A DNA stretch of 9,325 nt from Oscillospiraceae bacterium (GCA_009784335.1 WRBX01000017.1:1-9325); one strand, 5' to 3'. Positions 1 through 7,188 are shown, counted from the stretch's first letter. Numbers and translations are program-made. The notes: generated from the letters alone by a model not told the origin.

Positions 1-335
1 CGCGAGAAAAATGCGAACTTCTCCATATCAAATTCGCCGTAAATCGAATCGCCGCCAAAATAATACTCATTATCAAGGAAATAATAAATCACATTTTCAT
101 GCACCAGCGAGAACACACCGCAATATTGCGAGCGCCAGCCAACAGGCACATCAATATGCCCGATAAACTTCATCCGCTCCTTATACTCCTGCGGTATCGC
201 TTGATACTTTGGAAGCATAACCCGCGCATCCACTCCCTGATTCGCCAGCTCCCGCGGCAAGCTTCCCACTACATCGCCAAGCCCGCCCGTCTTAACAAAC
301 GGCCCACACTCCGCCGCACACATTAGAATTTTCAT
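1..335 (-). CDS. glgA: Glycogen synthase (ADP-glucose type), N-terminal fragment
   Basis: This is the first 111 codons of glycogen synthase, which transfers glucose from ADP-glucose to the non-reducing end of a growing alpha-1,4-glucan in the cytoplasm. The gene runs off the left edge of the window. The translation begins MKILMCAAECGPFVKTGGLG and continues DVVGSLPRELANQGVDARV. The KTGGLGDV motif (residues 15-22) is the GT5-family N-terminal signature, and its lysine (K15) binds the ADP-glucose phosphates in characterised enzymes. The start is set by an AGGAG at 343-347, 7 nt before the ATG. It lies 31 nt downstream of the small membrane-protein gene with no terminator between them, so it is probably the last visible gene of the glg operon. 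The visible part is intact. The C-terminal GT-B half is outside the window. Confidence 0.95.
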   Translation of the reverse strand, partial: MKILMCAAECGPFVKTGGLGDVVGSLPRELANQGVDARVMLPKYQAIPQEYKERMKFIGHIDVPVGWRSQYCGVFSLVHENVIYYFLDNEYYFGGDSIYGEFDMEKFAFFS

Positions 336-366
336 TCTATCACTCCTAAAGTTAATAATGTCACTT

Positions 367-942
367 TTAAAAATACGCATCTATTTTGTTGTAAAAAACT
401 CTCTCTTTTCTAGTACAACTTGAGCCATCATAACCATTGTAAACTATTACATATGCATGCATTTCCCCATTACTATCTGTAAAAGAAATAGCTTCAAAAG
501 GTATAGTCTCCGCAGTTTCGCTTTTATACTCAATATAGTTGCCAGGTGTTAATACATCCAAACTGAATATATCTTTTTCAAAAAGAAAAATATCTGTATT
601 CCCATACCAGCTTATATTGCTAATCTTGAAGTCGTATAAATCAGTATCACTGAAAATTACGATTCGTTCATTACCCCATTCTCTAGGTGAGCTTACCTTA
701 ATAACTTCTCTATCTTCATAATCACTTTGAATAAGATTATTATCAAGATTAATGTATAAAGAAACACCGTCTATTATATCAGTTGGTTTACTCAGTTTAG
801 AAGGCTCTGCTGTAGGTTCAGCCGTAGGCTCAATTGTCGACTGCGGTAGTAATGTCCCACCATTTTTTACAAGCAAAGCACTCATTCCTATTGAAAGCAC
901 TAATAAAACACCCAAAACAATAATAATCCAATTTTTTTTCAT
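367..942 (-). CDS. Small membrane-anchored protein of unknown function in the glg operon
   Basis: I do not recognise this 191-residue protein. It starts with MKKN and one hydrophobic segment (about residues 5-25), best read as a signal anchor: there is no lipobox cysteine and no clear signal peptidase site. A short Pro/Thr/Glu linker with a repeated PTAE unit follows (about 38-53). The rest, about 140 residues, is probably an extracytoplasmic globular domain rich in aromatic and acidic residues, with a single cysteine near the C-terminus (in the GSSC segment). The start is firm: AGGAGG lies 5 nt before the ATG. The gene sits between glgC and glgA, 57 nt after glgC and 31 nt before glgA, and is probably co-transcribed. 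It is much more AT-rich than either neighbour, which suggests separate acquisition. An exported protein has no obvious part in cytoplasmic glycogen synthesis. The call as a real gene is confident; the function is unknown. Confidence 0.8.
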   Translation of the reverse strand: MKKNWIIIVLGVLLVLSIGMSALLVKNGGTLLPQSTIEPTAEPTAEPSKLSKPTDIIDGVSLYINLDNNLIQSDYEDREVIKVSSPREWGNERIVIFSDTDLYDFKISNISWYGNTDIFLFEKDIFSLDVLTPGNYIEYKSETAETIPFEAISFTDSNGEMHAYVIVYNGYDGSSCTRKERVFYNKIDAYF

Positions 943-970
943 TACTTCCTCCTAAATAATAAAAAATCTG

Positions 971-1016
971 AAATCCGTGTGAATCCGTCAAAATCCGTGT
1001 CATCCGTGTGCTAAAA
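971..1016. repeat. 46-nt dispersed repeat, copy 1 (overlaps the glgC 3' end)
   Basis: This 46-nt block recurs at 9107-9152 with one mismatch, in the same orientation. Read on the minus strand it is built from four imperfect units of ACACGGAT or GACGGAT followed by 1 to 3 bases, after a TTTTAGC leader. This copy begins inside glgC: its first bases encode the last four residues (LAHG) and the TGA stop. It then fills most of the gap to the next gene. It is not CRISPR-like, as there are no spacers. Similar ACGGATTT-rich short repeats are found dispersed in many bacterial genomes, but I cannot assign it to a named family. Confidence 0.85.
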
Positions 1017-2253
1017 CCGATTCTGCAATATTCTCTCCCTTGAAATCTATATCCAGCACAAAGCTTGAAATATCGCTTTCAACAGCGCAGTTTTTGCCCA
1101 CCACCGTGCCGGCGCAAATAGAAACCTTAGGCGCAACCACCGTGATATCATTTGTGCACAAATCGCTATGAAGCTGCAAAGCAACCGGCGCTGAAACACC
1201 GATGCGGCAATTGGCTCCCACTCTCGAATTCTCACCGATAATGCACCGCTCAATTTGCGTATTCTTGCCGATAAACGCGCCCGGCATAATCACCGAATTG
1301 GAAATTGAAGCGCCCTCCTCAATGGTCGCGCCTTCGCACAAAATCGAATTGGTAATAGTTCCGTTGACATTGCAGCCGTTGGCGATAAATGTGCGCGAAA
1401 TGCTGGCCGATTTGCCCACATATTGCGGCGGAAGATATTCATTATGGGTTAGCAGCCGCCACGCAGGATCCTTCAAAATCAATTCCGGATTCTCGGAAAT
1501 CAAATCCATATTGGCGCGCCACAGGCTTTCAATCGTGCCGACATCTTTCCAATAACCATTGAATTCATAGGCATAGAGCGGCTCGCCGCCGGCTAAGATT
1601 TGCGGCAGCACATTCTTGCCGAAATCATGATCGCTCGCCTCGTTATTCTCATCTTTAATCAGCTGCTTTTTAAGCGCTTCCCACGAGAAAACATAAACCC
1701 CCATCGATGCCAAATTGCTCTTGGGCTCCTTCGGCTTTTCGGCAAATTCAATCACCTGATTTTTGTTATTGGTGCGCATAATTCCAAACCTATGCGCCTC
1801 CTCTATCGGCACCGGCATCACGGCAATGGTCGCTATCGCACCCGTCTCTATATGCTGCTTAATCATCGGCTCATAGTTCATTTTATAGATATGGTCGCCC
1901 GAAAGCACCACCACATATTTCGCGCCGCTTTTCTCAATAAAATCGGAGTTTTGGAACACAGCATTAGCCGTGCCCTTATAAAACTCGCATGTCTCCGATA
2001 CGGCGCGCGGTGGCAACAACGAAACATCACCAATCGACGATTTGAGCACATGCTCGTTCAACAGCCGCGGCTCATATTGGGTGACAACCCCGATTTTAGT
2101 GAGCCCCGAATGGAAGCAATTAGTCAGCGAAAAATCGATTATCCGATAATTCCCGCCAAACGCCACCGCCGGCTTGGCATCATATTTTGTCAGGCACCCC
2201 AGCCGCTGCCCGCGCCCCCCCGCTAAAACTAAAACAACACATTCATTTATCAT
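1000..2253 (-). CDS. glgC: Glucose-1-phosphate adenylyltransferase (ADP-glucose pyrophosphorylase)
   Basis: This enzyme makes ADP-glucose from ATP and glucose-1-phosphate, the committed step of bacterial glycogen synthesis. The length of 417 residues is normal for GlgC. The N-terminal nucleotidyltransferase domain shows LAGGRGQRL (10-18), AKPAV (26-30), YRIIDF (36-41), SGDH (118-121), the glucose-1-phosphate region FAEKPKEP (170-177) and GYWKDVGT (233-240). The remaining residues, from about 275, form a left-handed beta-helix of hexapeptide-like repeats. AGGAG about 7 nt before the ATG fixes the start. The conserved Lys of the usual GGKYRIIDF motif, equivalent to E. coli K39 that takes part in fructose-1,6-bisphosphate activation, is Asn35 here, so allosteric control may differ. 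No GlgD-type partner is visible. The last four codons and the stop come from a dispersed repeat. It starts 25 nt after the dikinase-like gene. Confidence 0.96.
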   Translation of the reverse strand: MINECVVLVLAGGRGQRLGCLTKYDAKPAVAFGGNYRIIDFSLTNCFHSGLTKIGVVTQYEPRLLNEHVLKSSIGDVSLLPPRAVSETCEFYKGTANAVFQNSDFIEKSGAKYVVVLSGDHIYKMNYEPMIKQHIETGAIATIAVMPVPIEEAHRFGIMRTNNKNQVIEFAEKPKEPKSNLASMGVYVFSWEALKKQLIKDENNEASDHDFGKNVLPQILAGGEPLYAYEFNGYWKDVGTIESLWRANMDLISENPELILKDPAWRLLTHNEYLPPQYVGKSASISRTFIANGCNVNGTITNSILCEGATIEEGASISNSVIMPGAFIGKNTQIERCIIGENSRVGANCRIGVSAPVALQLHSDLCTNDITVVAPKVSICAGTVVGKNCAVESDISSFVLDIDFKGENIAESVLAHG

Positions 2254-2278
2254 GCTTTTCCTCCTAGTTGAAAAGTAT

Positions 2279-4168
2279 TTATCGTATTTTTTTCACTGCT
2301 CCCGTATCCAAATCAATTTCTATATTATCACTATTTTTCAATGAACGAGAAGCATGTGCTGTTCCTACAATGCATGGGATACCCAACTCTCTGCTTATGA
2401 TTGCTGCGTGCGAAAGCATACCACCTAAATCAGTTACTATTGCTTTTGCTTTTGAACATGCTGCCATTAGCTCAGGTGCAGTAAACTCTGATATCAAAAT
2501 CTCTCCCGCTATCATTTCTTCAATCGCCTTTCCCATTTCAGAAAGATTAGCATAATCTACATTGATTAATCTGACTTTTCCTGCCACATATTTATCATTT
2601 CCCTTATTGGCTACCTGTCCAATAATATCTGCTTTTGCTCGAATCTTCTCTATTTCTCTAACTTCATTTACATATTTGATAGCTTCGTCTGCGCAAACAT
2701 ATCTAATGCTTTTGCCATCAAACATTACAATAGAACTACTTGCTCTTTCATTAAGCTCTTTATCTTCAACTTTTTTATTATCAAATAAGCTTATCATTTC
2801 CGACATTTTATATAATCCCAATGCATCAACGCTAACACCAAACTTTTCAGATATCTGCGATAATAACTTGTTCAAACAACAATCATCATCAATAGATACA
2901 TTATTTATCCATACTCTTGCTATATCTTTAAAAGTTGATAGTTTTTTAAGATTCTCTGCAATAGTAGGGTTTTCAGCAGCATATAGATAAACGGTATTGG
3001 TAAATTGAAAGTCCATTTTAGAATAAAAAACAAAGTATTCATAAATGATTTCAAAAAAATGCTTAGTATTATCAGTATTTAATTCATTGCTAATTACTTT
3101 TACCAGTTTTGCAAAAGATGTTTCGTGAAAATCAGTAAACTTTTTCTCATACTCATCAAAACCATCTTCAGCACTCAACCAATTGTGCCCATAGTTTGCC
3201 GCATATTGCATCTTTGCATTAGTGAAGTATTGAAGAAAATTTCCATCACTACAAATGAATAATGGATGCAGATATCCAAATCCATGGCATAATAAATCTG
3301 CAAACATGAATGGAAGGCCTGCCACCTTAAATGTCATTTGATAGTTTTCTATGCTTGGTAGTGAGGTACCATTTTCCTCTATTTCACTTGCAAAAGTAAC
3401 TGGCCTTGCTTGCAAGATATACAATGTATTTCCTTCAATAGCCCACTCAATATCTGCACCATAGAATTGCAGCGTTTTTTCAATCTCTAATGATGTTTTT
3501 GACAAATCGCGTATTTGCTCATTAGTTGCTTTTTGAACACTTCCCTTATAAAACGGCACTTCTACATACTCGTTTTTTCCAAGCATAGTGTTTTGATAAC
3601 TAATTGAGACATCTTCTAAGCTTAATGTAGTTCTATTCACGACATATTTATCTGGAGTGACTCTGCCACTTACTAAAGCTTCGCCAAGACCAAGGCAAGC
3701 CTCGATTGCCATTTGATTATCGGAATTTGGCGTTTTCGTAAAACACACTCCCGATATTCTTGAATCAATCATCCTTTGCACTATTACCCTCATAGTGATT
3801 TTGCTATAATCTATTCCTTTTAGTCTGCAATACTCTATAACTCTAAGCCCTTCAGCTGAAATCACTACTTCTCGTATTGCTTGAATAAGCCCATCTTCTT
3901 TCACATTTAAAACACTATCAAACATGCCAGCAAAACTCGCCACTGCACCATCTTCAATTGTTGCAGAACTCCTAACAGATACTAAACCAAACTGTCTTTC
4001 TTTGTAGAAATCCAGTATTTTTTTTTGCACTTCTTCATTATCCACTTCTTCAGAAGCATCAAATTTGATTACAAAAAATTCAGGCACATTACATATTTCT
4101 TTTAGAAATTCTAAGTGATATCCTTTACCACCCAAATTATCTAATGTTGGTTTAGGGTTAATTTGCAT
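2279..4168 (-). CDS. PEP-synthase-like dikinase/phosphotransferase, acceptor unknown
   Basis: This 629-residue protein has the two mobile parts of the PEP synthase/PPDK superfamily. The N-terminal ATP-binding domain (about 1-260) shows GGKG (13-16), VRSSAT..ED (65-73), SFAGM (78-82), the EACLGLGEALVSG segment (156-168), DIEW (239-242) and LQARP (252-256). The C-terminal phosphohistidine domain (about 540-629) shows GGMLSHAAI, with His587 as the predicted phosphate carrier. A middle region of about 270 residues (270-540) is not recognised, and the C-terminal PEP/pyruvate-binding barrel is absent. The order ATP domain, middle domain, His domain is that of rifampin phosphotransferase (Rph), though this protein is clearly shorter (Rph is about 870). 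By family logic ATP phosphorylates the histidine, which passes phosphate to a substrate bound by the middle domain. That acceptor is unknown. The gene lies 22 nt after glgB and 25 nt before glgC. Its SD is only fair (GAGAGG, 10 nt from ATG). It is strongly AT-rich beside its neighbours. Confidence 0.85.
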   Translation of the reverse strand: MQINPKPTLDNLGGKGYHLEFLKEICNVPEFFVIKFDASEEVDNEEVQKKILDFYKERQFGLVSVRSSATIEDGAVASFAGMFDSVLNVKEDGLIQAIREVVISAEGLRVIEYCRLKGIDYSKITMRVIVQRMIDSRISGVCFTKTPNSDNQMAIEACLGLGEALVSGRVTPDKYVVNRTTLSLEDVSISYQNTMLGKNEYVEVPFYKGSVQKATNEQIRDLSKTSLEIEKTLQFYGADIEWAIEGNTLYILQARPVTFASEIEENGTSLPSIENYQMTFKVAGLPFMFADLLCHGFGYLHPLFICSDGNFLQYFTNAKMQYAANYGHNWLSAEDGFDEYEKKFTDFHETSFAKLVKVISNELNTDNTKHFFEIIYEYFVFYSKMDFQFTNTVYLYAAENPTIAENLKKLSTFKDIARVWINNVSIDDDCCLNKLLSQISEKFGVSVDALGLYKMSEMISLFDNKKVEDKELNERASSSIVMFDGKSIRYVCADEAIKYVNEVREIEKIRAKADIIGQVANKGNDKYVAGKVRLINVDYANLSEMGKAIEEMIAGEILISEFTAPELMAACSKAKAIVTDLGGMLSHAAIISRELGIPCIVGTAHASRSLKNSDNIEIDLDTGAVKKIR

Positions 4169-4190
4169 AAGGCGCAGCCCTCTCTTCCAT

Positions 4191-6107
4191 TTATACTTTT
4201 TTCAAAAAAACTGTCGTCAACGGTGGAATATCCAAGGTTAGCGAGCAAGGTTTATCATCACAATGTTCCTTCTTCACCATATACAAAACATTATCTTCCT
4301 CGCTTCTGGCATCCGTTCCACCATATTCCGCCCAATTACTATTAAAAACTTCCTTATAAATTCCGCTCTGCGGCACGCCGAACTTATAATTCTTCCGCTC
4401 CACAGGCGTGAAATTGCTAATCGCTATAATCTTCTCGCGCTTGGAATTCGAAAGCCGCATAAAAGCCAAAACGCTGTTATCACAGTCATCAACCTTGAGC
4501 CATTGATACCCATTCCAATCGCGGTCGTTCTGCCAAAGCGCCGGCGTTTCGCGATAAAAATGAATCAAATCCGCCATGTAATTTTTCAGCCTCGCATGCG
4601 CATCATAATCAAGCAGCAACCAATCGAGCTGCTTTGCAAAATCCCACTCGATAAACTGCCCAAACTCGCTACCCATAAATATCAGCTTGGCGCCGGGATG
4701 CGCCATCATCAGCCCATAAAACGCGCGCAGAGTAGCAAATTTCTCCTCATAGCTGCCGCTCATTTTATCCAAAATTGATTTCTTGCCATGCACCACTTCA
4801 TCATGCGAAAGCGGCAACACATAATTCTCAGAAAACGCATAATGCATAGAAAAAGTGAGCTTATCATGGTTGCCTTTTCGATGCGCAGGGTCGAGCGACA
4901 TATACTTCAGCACATCATGCATCCAGCCCATATTCCACTTGAAATTGAAGCCCAGCCCGCCGATATCGGTCGGCTTGGTAACATTTGCCCAAGCAGTCGA
5001 TTCCTCGGCAATCATCATTGTATCGGGATATTTTGCAAACACAGTAGTATTGAGATTTTGAAAGAAATTGATTGCATCTAAATTTTCATTAGTGCCGTTC
5101 TCATTGGGCTTCCACTCGCCCTTTTTGCGATTATAATCAAGATAAAGCATGCTCGATACCGCATCAACCCGCAGCCCGTCGATATGAAATTCCTCCAGCC
5201 AAAACATCGCATTGGAAATCAAAAACGCCTGCACTTCGGCCTTTCCATAATCAAAAACCTTGGTGCCCCATTCATTATGCTCGCCCCTTTGCTTGCATGG
5301 ATATTCATAAAGCGGCGTGCCGTCGAACTCCATCAATCCATGCGAATCACGCGGAAAATGCGCCGGCACCCAATCCATTATCACGCCGATTCCTGCCTGA
5401 TGGCATGAATCAACAAAATACTTAAAATCTTGCGGAGTGCCATAACGCGAGGTCACCGAATAATAGCCCGTAGGCTGATATCCCCACGACGCATCATACG
5501 GATATTCATTAATCGGCATAAGCTCGATATGCGTGAAACCCATCTGCTTCACATATGGAATCAGCTCGGCCACCAAATCGCCATACGAATAAAACGAGCC
5601 ATCTTCATGCTGCTTCCAAGAGCCAATATGTAATTCATAAATCACCTTAGGGCTCTCATATATATTCTTAGCGCGATTTTTCCACTTGCCGTCTTTCCAC
5701 TTGTATGTATCAATATCGCAAGTCATTGATGCTGTGCCGGGGCGCAGCTCGCCGGCAAATGCATACGGGTCGGCTTTGTAAATCCCCTCGCCATCTTTGG
5801 TGGTTATGTAGTATTTGTAAAGCTGCCCTGCCGCAAGATTAGGAATCTCCAACTCCCAAATTCCATGCGGGCTGTTTAGCATCATTGGATTACCATTCGG
5901 ATTCCAATCATTAAAATCGCCCACCACGCTCACGCTTTTAGCATTCGGCGCCCACACTCCAAAACGAAAACCAACCTCGGTTTTATGCGCACCAAGCATT
6001 TTGTAAGCATAATAATTTGTGCCCTCATTGAATAAATACATCTGATAATCAGTTAATTTGCCCTCTTCACACAAAGTTTCATTCGTGAGTTCCAAAGTTT
6101 CAACCAT
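4191..6107 (-). CDS. glgB: 1,4-alpha-glucan branching enzyme
   Basis: This enzyme cleaves an alpha-1,4-glucan chain and re-attaches it through an alpha-1,6 bond, branching glycogen in the cytoplasm. With the start chosen here it has 638 residues, normal for the short GH13 branching enzymes. A CBM48-type beta-sandwich (about 42-128, with FGVWAPNA and DFNDWNP) precedes the GH13 barrel: YELHIGSW (157-164), GVIMDWVPAHFP (241-252), GLRVDAV with the nucleophile D315, IAEES with the acid/base E368, and SHDEVVHGK with D436. The C-terminal beta domain ends TTVFLKKV. The open frame extends 9 codons upstream to an ATG at 6134, but that lies inside the promoter. The ATG at 6107 has GAGGTG 6 nt before it. 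It is the first gene of the operon. No key residue is missing. Confidence 0.97.
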   Translation of the reverse strand: MVETLELTNETLCEEGKLTDYQMYLFNEGTNYYAYKMLGAHKTEVGFRFGVWAPNAKSVSVVGDFNDWNPNGNPMMLNSPHGIWELEIPNLAAGQLYKYYITTKDGEGIYKADPYAFAGELRPGTASMTCDIDTYKWKDGKWKNRAKNIYESPKVIYELHIGSWKQHEDGSFYSYGDLVAELIPYVKQMGFTHIELMPINEYPYDASWGYQPTGYYSVTSRYGTPQDFKYFVDSCHQAGIGVIMDWVPAHFPRDSHGLMEFDGTPLYEYPCKQRGEHNEWGTKVFDYGKAEVQAFLISNAMFWLEEFHIDGLRVDAVSSMLYLDYNRKKGEWKPNENGTNENLDAINFFQNLNTTVFAKYPDTMMIAEESTAWANVTKPTDIGGLGFNFKWNMGWMHDVLKYMSLDPAHRKGNHDKLTFSMHYAFSENYVLPLSHDEVVHGKKSILDKMSGSYEEKFATLRAFYGLMMAHPGAKLIFMGSEFGQFIEWDFAKQLDWLLLDYDAHARLKNYMADLIHFYRETPALWQNDRDWNGYQWLKVDDCDNSVLAFMRLSNSKREKIIAISNFTPVERKNYKFGVPQSGIYKEVFNSNWAEYGGTDARSEEDNVLYMVKKEHCDDKPCSLTLDIPPLTTVFLKKV

Positions 6108-6113
6108 AGTTAT

Positions 6114-6119
6114 CACCTC
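6114..6119 (-). promoter_or_regulatory. Ribosome binding site that fixes the glgB start
   Basis: On the minus strand GAGGTG, part of a longer match to the anti-SD complement (GAGGTGAT), lies 6 nt before the ATG at 6105-6107. This selects the inner start over the in-frame ATG at 6134. The predicted transcription start falls at or next to this site, so the mRNA should begin almost at its SD. Confidence 0.85.
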
Positions 6120-6125
6120 GAACTC

Positions 6126-6154
6126 AGTATACAAATGTTACAATATTATGTCAA
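6126..6154 (-). promoter_or_regulatory. Sigma-A promoter of the glgB operon
   Basis: Read on the minus strand, a perfect -35 TTGACA (6149-6154) is followed after exactly 17 bp by -10 TATACT (6126-6131). This predicts a transcript start near 6118-6121, only about 11-14 nt before the glgB ATG. It is the only strong promoter seen ahead of the glg genes. No operator or attenuator structure is apparent in so short a leader. Confidence 0.85.
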
Positions 6155-6167
6155 GAAAATCAAAAAC

Positions 6168-6199
6168 TTGCTTTTAATTTTTAGCTCATGTAATATAAT
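6168..6199 (+). promoter_or_regulatory. Probable promoter of the nucleoside kinase gene
   Basis: A perfect -10 TATAAT lies at 6194-6199, overlapping an alternative TAATAT at 6191-6196. The best upstream -35 is TTGCTT (6168-6173), 17 bp from TAATAT or 20 bp from TATAAT, so the -35 part is weak. It is back-to-back with the glgB promoter, with about 13 bp between the two -35 boxes. The predicted leader is again very short. Confidence 0.5.
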
Positions 6200-6203
6200 T
6201 CTT

Positions 6204-6208
6204 GGAGG
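6204..6208 (+). promoter_or_regulatory. Ribosome binding site that fixes the kinase start
   Basis: GGAGG lies 8 nt before the ATG at 6217. The open frame could start at an upstream TTG (6202), but that codon runs into this SD and cannot be the start that the SD serves. Confidence 0.85.
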
Positions 6209-6216
6209 TAGTTTTT

Positions 6217-7188
6217 ATGAAATATTGCAAGAAAGGGCAGTTAATTTATATTAACTCGATAAACCAAGCAAAAAACGAGAATAAAAGAAAGTTGATAAAT
6301 TCAACTGAAATATATTATCATGATAAAGTGTGTAAAGTAGTTGAGCTTGCGATGCTCGAGGATAAGCACATCATCTTGCTAACCGGGCCATCGTCATCGG
6401 GCAAGACCACTACTTCCATTTTGCTCTCAAATGATTTCGAACGATTCGGCAAAAAAGCCATCCGCATTTCGCTCGATAATTTTTATCGCAACCGCGATGA
6501 GCTGCCGCTTTGGGAAGATGGCACCAAGAATTTTGAAACTATCGATGGGCTCGACCTTAACCTATTTTCGAGCACTGTCAATGAGCTCATTCAAAACGGC
6601 GAGGCGCAATTCCCTATCTTCGATTTTTCCACCGGCAAAAAATCGAATCACTCGTTCAGCGTTAAATACGACCCCGATACTTTCATCATTTTCGAGGGCA
6701 TCCATGCGCTAAATCCGGTATTTGATAAAATCTTAGGCGGCGATAGAATCCTAAAGCTCTATGTTAGCCCGCATACCGATTTTGTTGACGATGATGCGAA
6801 TGTCGTCCTCAGCGGCCGAGATTTGCGCTTGATTCGCCGCATGCTCCGCGACAACACCGATCGCGCCACCCCGCCCGAGATGACCATGGAATTTTGGGAT
6901 AAAGTGTGCCGCGGCGAAGATGAATATATCCAGCCATACAAAACCCACGCCGATGCGCATATCAACTCGACGCATTTCTATGAGCCGTTGGTTTATAAGC
7001 TGCCGCTGAAAAAGCTGCTATCGCAAGTGGATAGCCCCGAATATAAAGAGAAATTTGAGCATCTGATTGCCGCGCTTGAGCACTTCGATTCCATCTCAGT
7101 CACCGATGTGCCCAAAACCTCCCTACTCCGCGAATTCATCAGCGAAATGCACTACACCCCCGCGCCTATGCCACGGGATATGCAGTAG
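6217..7188 (+). CDS. Nucleoside (uridine-type) kinase, short form without TGS domain
   Basis: This 323-residue P-loop kinase belongs to the phosphoribulokinase/uridine kinase superfamily and probably phosphorylates a nucleoside with ATP or GTP in the cytoplasm. It shows the Walker A motif GPSSSGKTT (57-65), then RISLDNFYRNRDELP, FEGIHALNP, the RDLRLIRRMLRD stretch, RGEDEYIQPY and the C-terminal SLLREFI. These match the kinase half of the Clostridia proteins annotated as nucleoside kinase, which are usually about 550 residues with an N-terminal TGS/tRNA-synthetase-like part. Here that part is absent. About 50 residues precede the P-loop, and their codons are noticeably more AT-rich than the rest. 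The start is the ATG with GGAGG 8 nt upstream. It is transcribed divergently from glgB and converges on the SLH-protein gene. The exact substrate cannot be read from the sequence. Confidence 0.85.
   Translation: MKYCKKGQLIYINSINQAKNENKRKLINSTEIYYHDKVCKVVELAMLEDKHIILLTGPSSSGKTTTSILLSNDFERFGKKAIRISLDNFYRNRDELPLWEDGTKNFETIDGLDLNLFSSTVNELIQNGEAQFPIFDFSTGKKSNHSFSVKYDPDTFIIFEGIHALNPVFDKILGGDRILKLYVSPHTDFVDDDANVVLSGRDLRLIRRMLRDNTDRATPPEMTMEFWDKVCRGEDEYIQPYKTHADAHINSTHFYEPLVYKLPLKKLLSQVDSPEYKEKFEHLIAALEHFDSISVTDVPKTSLLREFISEMHYTPAPMPRDMQ

Noticed and set aside
943..999. Possible promoter for the small membrane-protein gene, using a TTGACG within the repeat
   Set aside because: No acceptable -10 lies 16-18 bp downstream; co-transcription from glgC explains expression.
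971..1016. CRISPR-like array
   Set aside because: The units are 9-11 nt, contiguous and imperfect with no spacers, and no cas genes are present.
1600..2226. A 208-codon plus-strand open frame inside glgC
   Set aside because: It is antisense to a fully conserved enzyme, has no SD of note and reads as Arg/His/Leu-rich shadow protein.
2279..4168. Phosphoenolpyruvate synthase (ppsA)
   Set aside because: The protein is only 629 residues, lacks the C-terminal PEP-binding barrel, and has the phosphohistidine domain at the C-terminus and not in the middle.
4158..4190. A 10-residue open frame on the minus strand across the glgB to dikinase-gene junction
   Set aside because: It is out of frame with the dikinase gene, and the GAGAGG lies within it and not ahead of it. 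It could take part in translational coupling, but nothing supports a peptide product.
6108..6134. A 9-codon N-terminal extension of GlgB
   Set aside because: The upstream ATG lies in the -10/spacer region of the promoter and has no SD; the ATG at 6107 has both.
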